Shown: piece after piece, positions 37,301 through 50,700 of the stretch | Position numbering within the stretch: the stretch's first letter is position 1 | Layout: the number at the start of each line of letters is the position of its first letter | Assembly (NCBI GenBank): GCA_963575745.1 | Contig: CAUYUJ010003381.1 | Location: 387,727-451,726, forward strand | DNA from: Prorocentrum cordatum | Taxonomy: Eukaryota > Sar > Dinophyceae > Prorocentrales > Prorocentraceae | DNA length: 64,000 nucleotides | Reading direction: 5' to 3' | Program-made: the position numbers and the translations under genes | Notes under the pieces: generated by a model | Seen by the model: the letters and a program-made list of their open reading frames with translations, nothing else | Told to the model about the DNA's origin: nothing | Databases searched by the model: none

Positions 37301-40300
37301 GGAAGATTATTCACTGCGTGGAGCTCCCCATATGTGCATCTACTCGCATGGACCTGTCCGCCGTGAATGTCTAGGCGCAAGAGCTTTCGAATATTAACGG
37401 GCTTCAGTTGTGACGGTCTGGACATCAATCTAACTGCGAATGAATTGGAGTGTGAATGAGCCTCAGTAGTACGAGCGCGTCTCTGTGCATGAGCCTGGGG
37501 CCTCCTGGGGCCTCCTGAAACCTACTGGGGCTTCCTGGGGTCTCCAGGAGCCTCTTGGGACCTCCTGGGACCTCCTAGGAAGGTTTCGTGCCCCAGGGGA
37601 GGCGCAATCTATAGCAACAGACGTACATAAAACATTGCGGATTAGAGCCACAGGAGAAGGGCAATCTATAGGAACACGCGTAAAACACCAAGGACTCGTG
37701 CCCCAGGAGAGGCCCAATACATAGGAACATGAGTAAAACATTTAGGATTGTGTACACAGGAGAAGGACCATCTATAGAAACATACGTAGAACATCAAAGA
37801 ATCGTGCTCCAGGTGAGGCCCAATCGATAGGAGCATACGTAAAACACATGGGATTGGAGCCACTCCTGTTGCCTTCTGAGGCCTCCTGCTCCTGGGGCCT
37901 CTCGGGGCCTCCTGTTGCCTTCCGAGGCCTCCTGGCGCTTCCTGTTGTCTCCTGGGGTCTCCTGTGGTTTCCTGAGGCCTTCTGGAGCTTCCTGGGGCCT
38001 CCTGGAGCCTCTTGGGACATCCTGTGGCCTCTTGAGTCTTTCTGTGGCCTCCTGATGCCTCCTGGGACCTCATGTGGTCTCCTGGAGCCTCCTGGAGCCT
38101 GTTGGAGCCTCCTGTGGCATCCTGAGAAGAATCTGCGCCCACGAGCCTGGCCACCAAAACTAGCAAACCGATCGAGACATCCTCAAAATCTGGCCCACCT
38201 GGGGGGTGAAAATGAGCGCCTCGCTCGAGACATCCTCCAAATCTGCTCCGAAAGCGAAGGATGTTGGGCACAGAAACAGGCAAACCGCCTGAGACATCCC
38301 CACAAATGGCCGCGAACGAGCCCGTGCAACCACCCCTGGCGGCTCCCCTTAGGGGTGCTGAAATGAGCGCCTCGCTCGAGACATCCTCCAAATCTGCTCC
38401 GAAAGCGAAGGATGTTGGGCACAGAAACAGGCAAACCGCCTGAGACATCCCCACAAAATGGCCGCGAACGAGCCCGTGCAACCACCCCTGGCGGCTCCCC
38501 TTAGGGGTGCTGAAATGAGCGCCTCGCTCGAGACATCCTCCAAATCTGCTCCGAAAGCGAAGGATGTTGGGCACAGAAACAGGCAAACCGCCTGAGACAT
38601 CCCCACAAAATGGCCGCGAACGAGCCCGTGCAACCACCCCTGGCGGCTCCCCTTAGGGGTGCTGAAATGAGCGCCTCGCTCGAGACATCCTCCAAATCTG
38701 CTCCGAAAGCGAAGGATGTTGGGCACAGAAACAGGCAAACCGCCTGAGACATCCCCACAAAATGGCCGCGAACGAGCCCGTGCAACCACCCCTGGCGGCT
38801 CCCCTTAGGGGTGCTGAGTATGAGTAAGTCTGTGTATGAGTAAGTCTGTGTATGTGTACGTCTGGGTATGACTAATACTGTGTATGAGTAAGTCTGTGTA
38901 TGAGTAAGTCTGTATATGAGTATGTCTGAGTGTGAGTAAGTCTGAGTATGAGTAGGTCTGAGTATGAGTAAGTCTGAGTATGAGTAAGTCTGTGTATGAG
39001 CAAGTCTGAGTATGTCCGACAGGAGGGGAGGAGAAAAGAGGAGGAGGAAGGAGAAGGAGTAGGAGGCGTCCAAGTAATAACAAGAACCCCATCTTAGGAT
39101 ATGGGGAAAATCCAGAACCCCACGAAGCATGTGGGGAAAAAGGGGCTTCGTTCCTTATGTATCGTTCCTTAGGTCAGGCCGAATACAGTAGGAGTTCGAC
39201 CCCGTGCCCTGGCAGCCTGTCTCGGCCACGCGTGGAGGGGGGTAGTGGGAGGGGGGGAATGTTTGGGGTCCAGCGCAGATCCAAGAGATCCGCGCGGAGC
39301 GCCAAAAGTTTATGCTTATGGCTTTTCCCCCCTCCTGTTGCAAACGCCCCTGCTTCTTGCGTTCTAAGAGGCAGCATCCCTCTAAGAAGCCTCCCTCCCT
39401 ACTCCTACCCCTTTTCGTGCGCGCCGCCAACAGGAGAGGAGGGCGCAGGTATGCACCGCGCCAGGGCCCAGGATGGTCATGGCCTGGCACGGTGGTGGTG
39501 TATAGGCGCCTCCTGTGTGTGTTTCTCCCTAGCCGCCCCAGAGCCCCGGGGTGTCACAACTGCTCGGCGCTGGGCGTCCTCGCCCGTTCGCACGATACCG
39601 AGGGAAACAACAGAACACACCTCCCAGTCGTCAAGGGCTCCCTCGAGGGCGCGAAGTTATTCGCGCTTCGCGCTTCGCGGTCCTCGTTCCTTCTCCCCCT
39701 CCTCCTCGTCCTCCTTTTCTCCCTTTGGGGGGGTGGCGCGAGAGCGCGAAGTTATTCGCACTTCGCGCTTCGCGCAGCGCGAAGCGCCAAGTTGGGAGCC
39801 CTTGCTCAGGGGCAACGTCGCTGGGGGATACACCCAGGGCGGGATGCGTCGACCCCCGAGTCGCCGATGCATCACAAAAATTCGGAGCTGGGGAGAACAC
39901 GAAGGGAGGCTCGCGCCCCCAGCCGTAGAGAGCAGGGCGGGGCGGAGCCCGCGCAGGACCGCCTCGGAATGGAGTGTCGAGGCGGCGGTCGGGGCTCCCA
40001 CTGCGGATGTGCCCAGCGATGGCCCGCGCTCCCCGGGGCGCCCTGGCCGTGACTCTTCCGGGGCGTGCGCCACGGGTCAGCGCCAGGAGGGCTCACCCGA
40101 TCCCCTCCGATCCCCCTCGGGACGACCTGGATAGCCACGTGGTGCCTTCTCCCCTCCACGCCCAGGCAAGAGACCCGCGCGGATTTCCTGCAGCATATGT
40201 TTACGATGTTTACATCTTCTGAGGTGCGCCGCTGCTCCCCGCATGGTAGACTTCTCGCCGCCGGCCGGCTCAGGCGCTCGCCGTCCTCCGATAGCTTGTC

Positions 40301-41751
40301 GCCGGCGCCCCGTGGAAGCCCCCTGGAGCCCCCCGGAGGCCCGAGAGAAGAAGAAGAAGAAGACAACAATGTTTACGATGTTTACGACGTTGCTTGTTGT
40401 TGCGGTTATGGCGAGCCGCTCAGGACAAGCATTTCCCTGGCAAGAAGATGAACAACGACTCGCCAGAGGACATGAAGTGGGTGTACGAGCAGGCCCGCGA
40501 GCGCGCGGAGACATACAGCATTCAGGGTGTTACGCCCTGGCCTTAGCGTCCGCGGCGCGCCCTTCTCGTAGCCTTCTCCTTTTCCTCCTCCAGCCCTTCC
40601 CCTGATGAATAGCTCCGCCCTGTCGCACCTCCAGGTGTGTCGGTCGGGCGGCCTGGGCGTTTCGTCCGAGACACCCTCAGCTTAGTGGATGGAGGGCGGG
40701 CCGCTTTAAAAATGCTCTCCTCGCCTCAGCGCCTTGTACAGTCAACGCGCCTAGTAAGGACGCGCGCCTTCATCTAGGGTACCCTTGTGTCATTGCCTCT
40801 GAGGCCCGTTCTTGCCATTATCACTGGTCGCCCGCCGCCCTAAAAAAACAACTTCGGCCTCCAAGGGTCTTGCGTCCTTATCACCCGTCCTTAATACACG
40901 TTTTGACTGTACATTCGTGGGACACGTTTGCAGCAGCAGCATCACGGATGGAAGGTGGGCTGTGTTGACCATGTGGTTCTCGCCGAAGCGCCGCGCGCAA
41001 TCGTCATGACAGTTTGCAATAGTTTCACGGATGGGGGGCGGTTGGTTTGTGATAATTGGTTCTCGCCCCAGCGCCGCGCACATTCGCCGTCAACGCTTGC
41101 ACCATATTCAAGGATGGAAGGCGGCTTCTTTTTCACACTTTGGTCCTCGCCTTCGCGCCGCGCACGGTCGTTTCACCCATGTGCAGTCGCCTCAGTTGTC
41201 CGTGCGGCCGAAGCCCCAGGAGTGGTGGCACGATGTTCTGTCGCGAGTTAAGGAGGGCCAAAAGGCGCAGCAGCCACGCTGCTCCGCAGCGTTGAAGTCC
41301 GAGGAGTGGTGCTATGGCACGACGTGGGACTGCAGGGATGCAGCAGTCGCGTTGGTCCGCGGCGTTGAAGTCCGAGGAGTGGTGCTATGGCACGACGTGG
41401 GAATGCAGGGATGCAGCAGGCACGTTGATCCGCGGCGTTGAAGTCCAAGGAATGGAGCTGCACTACACGTTCCACTACTCGCAAAGTAGCTCGCCGCCGC
41501 CGCGGTGCGCTCAGCCGAAAGGGTCGAAGACCACGTCCTCCTCCTCCTCCTCCTCCTCCACGGCCGCGGCCTTCCTCTCCTCCTTCTTCTTCTCGCCGCC
41601 GCCCGCACGACAGACGGTTTTCTTCGAATGGGCCATTTCCCGAAATCCTTTACGGTCTTCTGAAGAGGGGCCACGGAGGGAGGGTGAATTGCAGCATCGT
41701 TGGTTCGTCTTTGGCGTATATTGGTCCTCCTCCGCCTCCTAATCCTCCTGC

Positions 41752-41784
<33 letters not shown>

Positions 41785-44700
41785 GCAGCAGCATCATCAG
41801 CATCATCACAATTATCATCATCAGCATCATCATCAGGACCCGACGAGGAGATGGAGGAGAAAGGGAAACCAGGGAAGGAGGAGGACGAGGAGGACCAGTG
41901 CAAGCCCAACACTCGGAACGATATTGCAGTACACCCTCCCTCCAAGTTCCCTCTTCACCAGCTCCTGCCAATATTCATTACACCTAGGGAAGCGAATTGT
42001 GACAACCGTTTGGAAATCCGGAACTCTGCCAGAACATCATCCCTGGGATTTCAACGCCGCGAATCACCGCTCCTGTTGCGTCTTGACGGTCCTGAATCGT
42101 GCCAGAACGTCGCTCCTGGGACTTCAACTTCGAGAATTCACGCGATTGTTGCACCCTTACATTCCGACATCGTCCCAAAACACCATGTCTCGGACGTAAA
42201 CCATGAGGACCCGTGAAACTGCTGCAAACTCTTGAAACGAAGGCGCGGGGCGCCAATGCGAGAGCCACATTTTGAAAAGGAATCGGTCTCCACACGTGAA
42301 AGTCTTGCACTTTTGTTTAAGTCGAATGTGCGCGGCGCTCTGGCGAGAGCCACATTTTGAAAACGCACTGCCCTCAATCCGCGAAGCGCCTGCAATTGTT
42401 GAAGATAGTGTGCGCGGCGCTGAGGCGAGAGCCACATTTTGAAAGATGTCCGCCCTCCATCCGTGAAACTCTTGCAAACTCTTGCAACTAAGGCGAGCGC
42501 CACATGTTGAAATCGCACCGCCCTCCAACCGTGAAACTCTTGCATAGGTGAAGCTTCATGATCATGAATGCTGAGGAAGTCCCAGGCGAAACGCCTGGCC
42601 CGCCCTTTCGACCAGCCCAGGTGTGCGACAGGGTTGGTTGCTGCTGCAAGGAAGAAGGATGGAGGAGGAGGCGGGTGGTGCAAGAGGAGGCAGCCCAGGG
42701 AAGCACGTTGAGTTGATTAGAAGGACGCGCAGGGCGCTGGAGGGTGGAGGCACTCGAATCTTGGGCAGCCCCGCCGCGCTGGATTCCGAGGGCGGAGTGG
42801 GCACCAGCGTGGGGGGAGGGGGAGACAAAGAGGAGAAAGAGAGAGAGAGAGAGAGGAGCAGGGAGAAGGGCAAGCCACATGCGCTCGCGTCATATCTGAC
42901 GGCCTACCCCTCCCCCACATCCCTTACCATGGCGTAGATCTCCTCTCTATTCGCACAATCGGCTGTCGCAGCATGGCATAGCATCACATGGCATAGCATG
43001 GTGTTGAAGATCAACGCGTCGCATGACATGACATGACGTGGCGACGCCCGAAAGTGGGGGCTTCTGCGGCCCAACAAATCAACGAATCGACACCGAATGT
43101 ATAATCACTTCCGATGTTTTTCCCAACCATCCTGTGGTGTTGGGTCCCCGTTTTGAAGAGACGGTGGCCCGCGTCTCCTCTCCTCTCCTCCTCCTCCTCC
43201 TCTCCTCCTCCCCCTCCTCCTCCCTCCTCCCCCTCTTCCCTGCGTTTCACCCACCCAGTACAGCGCTTCGTAGCTCCATAGGACGCTCCGTCGAAGGCCC
43301 CAGTGCTGCCGCCCGCATGCGTCACCCACACCCAATTCGGCACACCCCTCACAAGTTTCGTGGCCCCATAGGAGCTCCGCCGAAGGCCCCAGTGCTGCCG
43401 CCCGCATGCGTCACCCACACCCAATTCGGCACACCCCTCACAAGTTTCGTGGCCCCATAGGAGCTCCGCCGAAGGCCCCACTGCCGCCCGCATGCGCCAC
43501 CCACACCCAAGTCGGCACACCCCTCACACGTTTCGTGGCCCCATAGGGAGCTCCGCCGAAGGCCCCAGTGCTGCCGCCCGCATGCGTCACCCACACCCAA
43601 TTCGGCACACCCCTCACACGTTTCGTGGCCCCATAGGGAGCTCCGCCGAAGGCCCCAGTGCTGCCGCCCGCATGCGTCACCCACACCCAATTCGGCACAC
43701 CCCTCACACGTTTCGTGGCCCCATAGGAGCTCCGCCGAAGGCCCCAGTGCTGCCGCCCGCATGCGTCACGCACACCCAATTCGGCACACCCCTCACACGT
43801 TTCGTGGCCCCAGAAGGAGCTCCGCCGAAGGCCCCAGTGCTGCCGCCCGCATGCGCCCCGCACACCCAAGTCGGCACACCCCTCACACGCTTCGTGGCCC
43901 CATAGGGAGCTCCACCGAAGGCCCCAGTGGCGGCGCTCACATGCGCATGCGTCCCGCACACCCATTTCGGCACATCCGTCAAAGGTTTCGTGGCCCCATC
44001 ATCCACCGGAGGTCCCAGTGGCGGCGCCCACATGCGTCACCCACACCCACCCCATTCGGCACACCCCTCACACGTTCCGTGGCCCCATGGGGGGCTCCAC
44101 CGAAAGCCCCAGCGGCCGCGCTCACACGCGTCCCCGCCACCCATCCCGGCACGCCCCTCACAATAACAGGTTTCGTGGCCCCATAGAGAGCTCCACCGAA
44201 GGCCCCAGTGGCACCGCCCGCATGCGTCACCACCCGCACCCAATTCGGCACAACCCTCACACGTTTCGTGGCCCCATAGGGAGCTGCACCGAAGGCCCCA
44301 GTGGCGGCGCCCACATGCGTCCCCGCCACACATCCCAGTACACCGCTCACGCGCTTCGTGGCCCCATAGGGAGCTCCACCGAAGGCCCCAGTAGCGGCGC
44401 TTACATGCGTCTCCGCCACCCATCCTGGCACCCCCCCCGCAGCAACATCATGTTTCGGGGACCCAAAGGGAGCTCCACTGGAGGCCCCAGCGGCGGCCCT
44501 CACATGCGTTTCCGCCACCCATGTCGGCACGCCCCGCGCGTGTTTCATGTCCCCATAGGGAGCTTCACCGAATGCCCCAGTGGCACTCATCTCGGCACAC
44601 CCCTCACACGTTCCGTGGTCCTATGGGGAGTTCCACTGAAGATGAAACCCGCAGCTGCGGTACTGACAACTGCATATGGTCGGGTCCTTCGCCAGGCTAT

Positions 44701-47700
44701 TTTTTCTCTCAGGGGGGGCATTTTCTTGATGTTGGGGCTGATTCGGAAGGACCGAACACCATGCCGTGGCATGGCGCTGGAAATAATGACGCCAGCGTTG
44801 CAGCGGGACCACGATTCGGAACGAGCGGAAGCGCGGAAATGAGGCCAGCGTTGCAGCGGGAGCACGATTCGGAATGAGCAGTAGGCCGAAAATGAGGCCA
44901 ACGCTTCAGCGAGAGCAGCACTCTGAAAACAAAAAACAAGCGCGGAAACGCGGGAAATGCGGACGCGTAGCTTAACATAGCATGGCGTGGCGACGCCCCG
45001 AATTGGGGGGGGGCCTCTGCGGCCCCAAAAATCAACGAATCGACACCGAATTCGGAATCATTCCCAATGGTTTTGTCGGGGGGGATTTTCTTGATGTTGG
45101 GGATGATTTGGAAGGACCGAAAACCATGTCGTTGCATGGCGCTGGAAATAACGACGCTAGCGCTGCAGCGGGACCACGATTCGGAACGAGCGGAAGTGCG
45201 GAAATGAGGCCAGCGCTGCAGCGGGATCACCATTCGGAATGAGCTGTAGCCCGAAAATGAGGTCAGCACTGCAGCGAGAGCAGCATTTTGAAACAAAAAC
45301 CAAGCGAAAACCCAACTTACGGAAACCATTTGTGCAAACAACCAGTACGCGCAAGGGGGCGACTATTTCCCAGACGCCACCAGAGGAGAGGAGAAGAGTA
45401 GTATTCACATTGTGTAATTGTAGACAAGAGCAGGAGGAGGAGGAGGAGGACGACGAGGAACAGGAGAAGGAGGAGGAGGAGGACGACGAGGAACAGGAGA
45501 AGGAGGAGGAGGAGGACGACGACAACGACGCTCACGACGACTAGAAATAACTGCATGGCGAGGGGAATGCGAAGGAGGGGAAGGAGCAGAAACTGGAGGA
45601 CTGGACGGCGGAGGAGGAGGAGGAGGAGAAGTGAATGCGAAGGATGATCACGAGGAGGAGCAAGACAAGGAGAAGAAGAAAAAGGAGGATGGGCCGGAGG
45701 CGAGGAAGGTGAAGAAGATTAATGGACGGCGAACGATGATGATGATGAGGAGGAGGAGGAGGAGGAGGAGGAGGAGGAGGAGGAGGAGGAGAAGGAGAAG
45801 GGTTCTGCATTGTGGGCATCAGGAGCAGGAGGGCAGAAATGGAGGGGCGACAGGGTTATTAGCCAAGGGGGGGAGGGAGGAAGGGCAGGAGCAGGGCAGG
45901 TGCAGGGCAGGGGCACGGGAGTGGGGCAGTGAGCGGAGGGGGCGGAGGAGGAGAGATCTGCACGGGGCAGGGGCACGGGGGGAGGGAGGACAGCACTGCA
46001 TGGTGGCAACCGGTGCCCTTCAGGCAGTGAAGGCGGGAGCCGTGGAGCTGCGCTGGCACCCCGGCGGGAGGCAGCGAGCAGGACGCCGGCTCGTCGGGGT
46101 GGCGTGCGCAGGGCGGGGCAGCGGCAGGGGCCGCGGAGCGGCGGCGGGGGGGCGGCCCGGGGCGGAGCCGGGCGGCGCGCGGGAGGGGCGCGAGGCGGCG
46201 CGAGGCGAGCGGGGCGAGGCGGGAGGCGAGCGGGAGGGGCGCGAGGCGGCGCGAGGCGAGCGGCGCGACGCGGGAGGCGAGCGGGAGCGAGGCGAGCGGG
46301 GCGAGGGGGGCGTGAGGTGAGGGGCGCGCGCGCGCGCGAGGGGCGCGAGGAGGGGGGGCGCCGGGGCCGAGGCGAGCGACTTGGCATCGCTCGGACGTGT
46401 GCATTTGTCCTTCGGCGAGGGCCATCGAGGAACATCCTTGACCATTTGGCGAAAAAACCACGCACGAAACCGAAAAAAACACAAAAAATGAACGTCCGAG
46501 CGATGGCGAGGCGAGGGGGGCGAGGGGGGCGAAGGGCAGAGGCGAGCGGCGCGAGGGAGGGGCGCGAGGGAGAGGCACGGGGCGAAAGGGGGGTGGGCGA
46601 GGGGCTCCTCGGTGTCTCGGCATCGCTCGGGCGTGTGTGCCGTTGTGTTCGGCGGGGGCCATCGAGGAGCATCGTGGATCCTCGAGCCAAAACATACGCA
46701 CGAAAACGAACTCATGCACGGCAAATGGACGTCCGAGCGATGGCAAGGTGTGGGGGGTGGCGTTGGCGCCGCAGCCGGCGCACTCACCCGTTGTTGGAGG
46801 AGGGTAGCTTTGGCGTGCCATGTCCCAGATGTGGGCTTTGGTTACTTGGGCGCTTTCCTATCCCAAGTGTCGAGCGGCTTCCACTCTTCCCTCGCTCAAG
46901 TGTCGAGCGACTTCCTCTTTCAAGTTTCGAGCGGCTTCAAGTTTCGAGGTTTCTTGGGCGCCTTCCTATTCCAAGTGTCGAGGGGCTTTTATTCCTCCCT
47001 CCTCGTTCGGGGGGGGGGGGCGGGCGGGATTCCAATCTGATGTCAACGCCGTTCTACGTCTGTTTCTACCCACGTCTTGTGACAGATGTGCAGAGGGCAC
47101 GAGGGCGACAAGCGGGCAGCTGCTTGCGCAAAGGCTGAGGGAGGCTGTGCGGGCGCGGACCGACGCGCGCATTCAGAATCTGATCGGGGGGAGGGGGTCG
47201 AGAGGAAGCGGGGCATGTGCAGAGCATCGGAAGGAGGACTGGGATCGGGTCGGAAGGGAGAGATTGGGAAAGGAGGGTTGCGAGAAAAGCTGCGTGCGGC
47301 TGGTATCGGCCTCGCTGCCAGGCGCCCATCCTCGGTACTGGGACGCATCCGGCGCCGACGGGCGCCAGGCAGACCAGCTACGTGAGTGGATTCGCGACTC
47401 ACCCTTTTGCTATCCCTTCCTTTCGCCCACACTGGAAGGAGGGAACGAGGATGGGGAGGAGAAGGAGGAGGAGGAGGAGGAGGAGGAGGAGGACGAAGCG
47501 ACGGCAGGAGGAGGTGGAGGAAGAGGAGGAGGAGGAGGAGGAGGAGGAGGAGGAGGAGGAGGAGTGCAGGGAGAGGAGGAGGAGGAGGAGGAGGAGGAGG
47601 AGGAGGAGGAGGAGGAGTGAGCGACGGTAGGAGGGCAGGGAGGGAGGAGGAGTGGGAGGGAGGGAGGAGGGGGGAGATGGCAGGAGGCGGAAGTGAGGGG

Positions 47701-50700
47701 CAAACAGGAAAGGGAGGGCGGACGAGGAGGGGGGGGACGAGGACAGGGAAGGGTCGCCGAGGAGACGAGAGGCCCTGATCAGAAAGGGGTCGCGACAGGT
47801 TCGCAACCTGTCCCGGAGATTGCCCCGGGGTCAAGGGCCGTTTCCCACAGGAGTGGTTCTCGTGCTGAGGAGCAGCAGGAGGAAGAAGGAGAGGAAGAGG
47901 CGGAGTGAAAGAGAGTTGGAGGAGGAGGAGGAGGAGGAGGAGGAGGAGGAGGAGGAGGAGGAGGGGAAGGAGGAGGAGGAGGAAGAGAAGGAGGAGGAAG
48001 AGTAGAAGAAGGCGGCACAGGTACCAGCTGACGATGGGCGTCGTGAAGCGCATCATCCCGGCCATCGCGTCCACTAACGCGTTGATCTCGGCCGCTCTGG
48101 TTTCCGAGGCGTCGCGCGATCCGCAGACGTTCAGGAGGTGTCTCTAGGGAAGCCCAGGGGATGGAAACCGTGATATTGTGGTTGTGTGTTGTTTTTGGGT
48201 TGTTTCGCTCGTCCAGCACACAAGTCAAAGTTTTATTTCATCCCGGAGAAGCATCTGAATAGGGTTATGATAATGCCTTCCAGAGTGGCTCTTGCATTGT
48301 CCACTGAGTTGTGCTCGCGTTGAGTGCAGATCGTGGGTCCTGGATACTTGGCATGGCATGCACAACCCTCTGGACCAGGGAGATTTGGAGCGGTGAGAAC
48401 CTTATGCAGCTGACACACTGTACGGCAATCGGTGGCTCCGAGTGATTCGAATTCTGTGCCATTGCCACACAGTGTGAACCCGATGCCATGGGAGGCCCAG
48501 CATGGTGAGAATTATGTGCCCTTGCCGCTCTTCCTCGACTCCAGGAAGTGCGACCCACGGTATCTCAGAAGTCCGGTGAGCATCAGGCGGTGGGGCATGC
48601 GCAACACAGAGGTGGAGATGTGGCCCGCACTGTATACAGGAAAGACGTTGAAACAATAACAGATTGTGTCCAGAGTTGGTTCGCTGTTCCCCAGGTCCTT
48701 CCATGGTGGTTCCTCTAGTTTCTCTAGCGCTCTTGGTTAGCCCAGGCGCTTTGGGGCCACCAAGGGCTTCGTTCCTCATTTCGCGGTCCTTCTTGTGGTA
48801 GCTTGACTGTGTGGAAATTGGACCGCAAAGAAAGATGGTGTCCTCCACGTTGCACCTTCGGGAGGCGTCGCCCGCCCCGGCATGGCGGCCCTGTCTCACA
48901 TCCGACGCGAGCTCGGCGCGGACTCGACGCGGATGGTGGCGCGAGGGCGGGGGGGGGGGGGGGCTCGAGGGGCAGCGGCAGGAAGGGGGAGGGGGGGAGG
49001 GGAAGGGGGAGGAGGGGGAGGGGAAGGGGAGGGGGAGGAGGGGAGGGAACTGTGGGAACTGTGCATGAGCGACAACGAAAGTCGCATCCCCGAAGGGAGC
49101 ACTTAGGCAAATAAGTGCGACGGAACGGGACGAGGGCAAGTCGCCTGGCCCACTCGCGGCCGCTTTCCTTGAGGCGGTGTGCCGCTCCGGTGGTGCTGCG
49201 AAGAATCGAAATCCTCGCCTCTGGAGACGACACAGGTCCTGATTCCGCGGACCCCGCTGCGCCGACCCTGATCCTGCGGGCCGGCTACGCAGACCCAGGA
49301 GGGCAAACATGTGCCACACTTGATTGTAAGAAACAATCGTGATGAGAGGGGGTCGAACCCTCCACCACGCAAAACAATGGCCGCCTGCTTGTCTCCGCCA
49401 ACTTGGGCCAATCCCCTGACAGTGTGCCCTCCGCTTGAGGTAGCGCCGGTGCCAGGATGCGACACCGTGCCCCTGCGGAGGGGGAGGAGGGGGAGGAGGG
49501 GGAGAAGGGGGAGGGGGGGAGGAATGGGGGAGGAAGGGGGAGGAGGGGAGGAGGAGGAGGAGGAGGAGGAGGGAGGAGGAGGAGGAGGAGGGAGGAGGAG
49601 GAGGAGAGGAGGAGGAGGAAGAGGAGGGGGAGGAGGGGGAGGAGGGGGAGGGGTCGAAGCGCGCGAGCAGCACGTCGCCGATGCCCGCGCGGGCTTCTCC
49701 ATGGGAGCGATGCCGCGTCGGCCCCCCCGAGCGGGCTTTTGCCGGGAGGCGGCGCCCGCGCGGAGGGGCCGCACGCCGGGCGGGCCGCGGCGGGGGCAGG
49801 GCGGGCCCCCTGTTGCACAGGAGGGGGAGGAGCACACAGACGCAATGAAAATCGTCGACTCCCTGGGAAAACATGGAGAGATATGGGAAGTGGGGGGGGA
49901 AGGCAAGAGTCAGGAGGGGAAAAAACACACAGACGCAATGAAAATCGTCGACTCCCGGAAAGTATGGAAAAATATGGGAAGTGGGGGGGACGACAGAAAC
50001 CCAGAAAATATAGGAAACTATTGGGAATATTTTTATTTGTGTGTATTTATTTGTGTGTCCCAGGGCCCCTTCGTAAAGCTCAGGAAATGTGGGTAAATAT
50101 TGGGAAGCCTGTTATTTGTGTGTGCATTTGTTTGTGTGTGTCCCAGGGCCCCTTCACTTGCTCAGGAGGGGAAACACAGCACACGGGCACAATGATCTGG
50201 ACGCCCGAAATGGGTACGGAAAGAATGGGTACAATGCCCAACAGCAGTTCCTGTTCGTTTTGAGCAGGACTCGCTGTCGGTGTCGCCGCGGCCTGTTTCC
50301 ATTCGAGACAGGAGGCCGCCGGCCCAACAGCGGCCGCTGCAGGTTTGGGACAACATTTGTTGTTGGGCATTGTACCCATTCTTTCGGTACCCATTTCGGG
50401 TGTCCAAACATGAAAATCGTCGACTCCCAGGAAAAGATTGGAAAATATGGGAAGTGGGGGGTGGAGACAAAAGCCCAGAAAGTGTGGGAAAATATGGGGG
50501 AATCCTGGTATGTGTGTGTGTGTGTGTGTGTGCAGTTCTTTGCGTGTCCCAGGGCCCCCTTCACTTGTGGGGGGCGGTGCCGCAGGGGCCACTCCTGTGG
50601 GGCGCCCCGCCGCGAGGCGGCACGGCGGAGCCGTGGTCGGAAGGGGCGGGGCAAAGCACGGCGCAGCGCATCTCAGCGGCGACGTCGGCGGCCCTCCCGC

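Larger units (their letters stand above)
32055..40423 (+). other. UBA3 intron 9 (GA-AG)
   Basis: 8,369 bp: an inverted-repeat element (32162-32350); G-runs with TTAGGGG (32575-32695); two copies of a GACCGAGGTAGAAGG/AAGATCGAGGTCGGTTC segment (33080-33130, 33935-33985); family-F repeat (34005-34165); a minus-strand coding remnant (about 34990-35880); tandem arrays (36040-37080, 37078-37205, 37490-38120, 38209-38816, 38817-39015); the repeat shared with 3398 (39635-39797). 39800-40423 shows nothing identified except two GTTTACGATGTTTAC motifs (40199, 40370). Confidence 0.8.
40534..48020 (+). other. UBA3 intron 10 (GC-AG)
   Basis: 7,487 bp, repeat-dominated: a family-E element (40736-40915); inverted 83-bp minisatellite (40925-41180); 64-bp repeats (41275-41440); (ATC)n (41753-41835); minisatellites (42000-42560); TCC tract (43180-43250); 90-bp array (43290-44625); 369-bp duplication (44700-45305); purine tracts (45430-45535, 45610-45800, 47450-47640, 47875-48005); two family-D hairpins (46384-46508, 46615-46745) inside GGCGAGCGGG-rich DNA; AAGTGTCGAGCGGCTTC-like repeats (46860-46990). 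Confidence 0.8.

Noticed and set aside
38183-38789. Repeated minus-strand peptide ([16 protein letters not shown]) suggesting a repeat protein
   Set aside because: It is the 152-bp tandem unit read through. The related diverged array at 7090-7740 does not keep the same peptide.
36040-44625. CRISPR-like or zinc-finger-like regular arrays
   Set aside because: Units abut with no unique spacers, and the frames have no Cys/His pattern; these are ordinary minisatellites.
48402-49928. 508-codon minus-strand frame, the longest in the window
   Set aside because: Spans two purine tracts and a family-F repeat; no recognisable domain and homopolymeric Ser/Pro composition.
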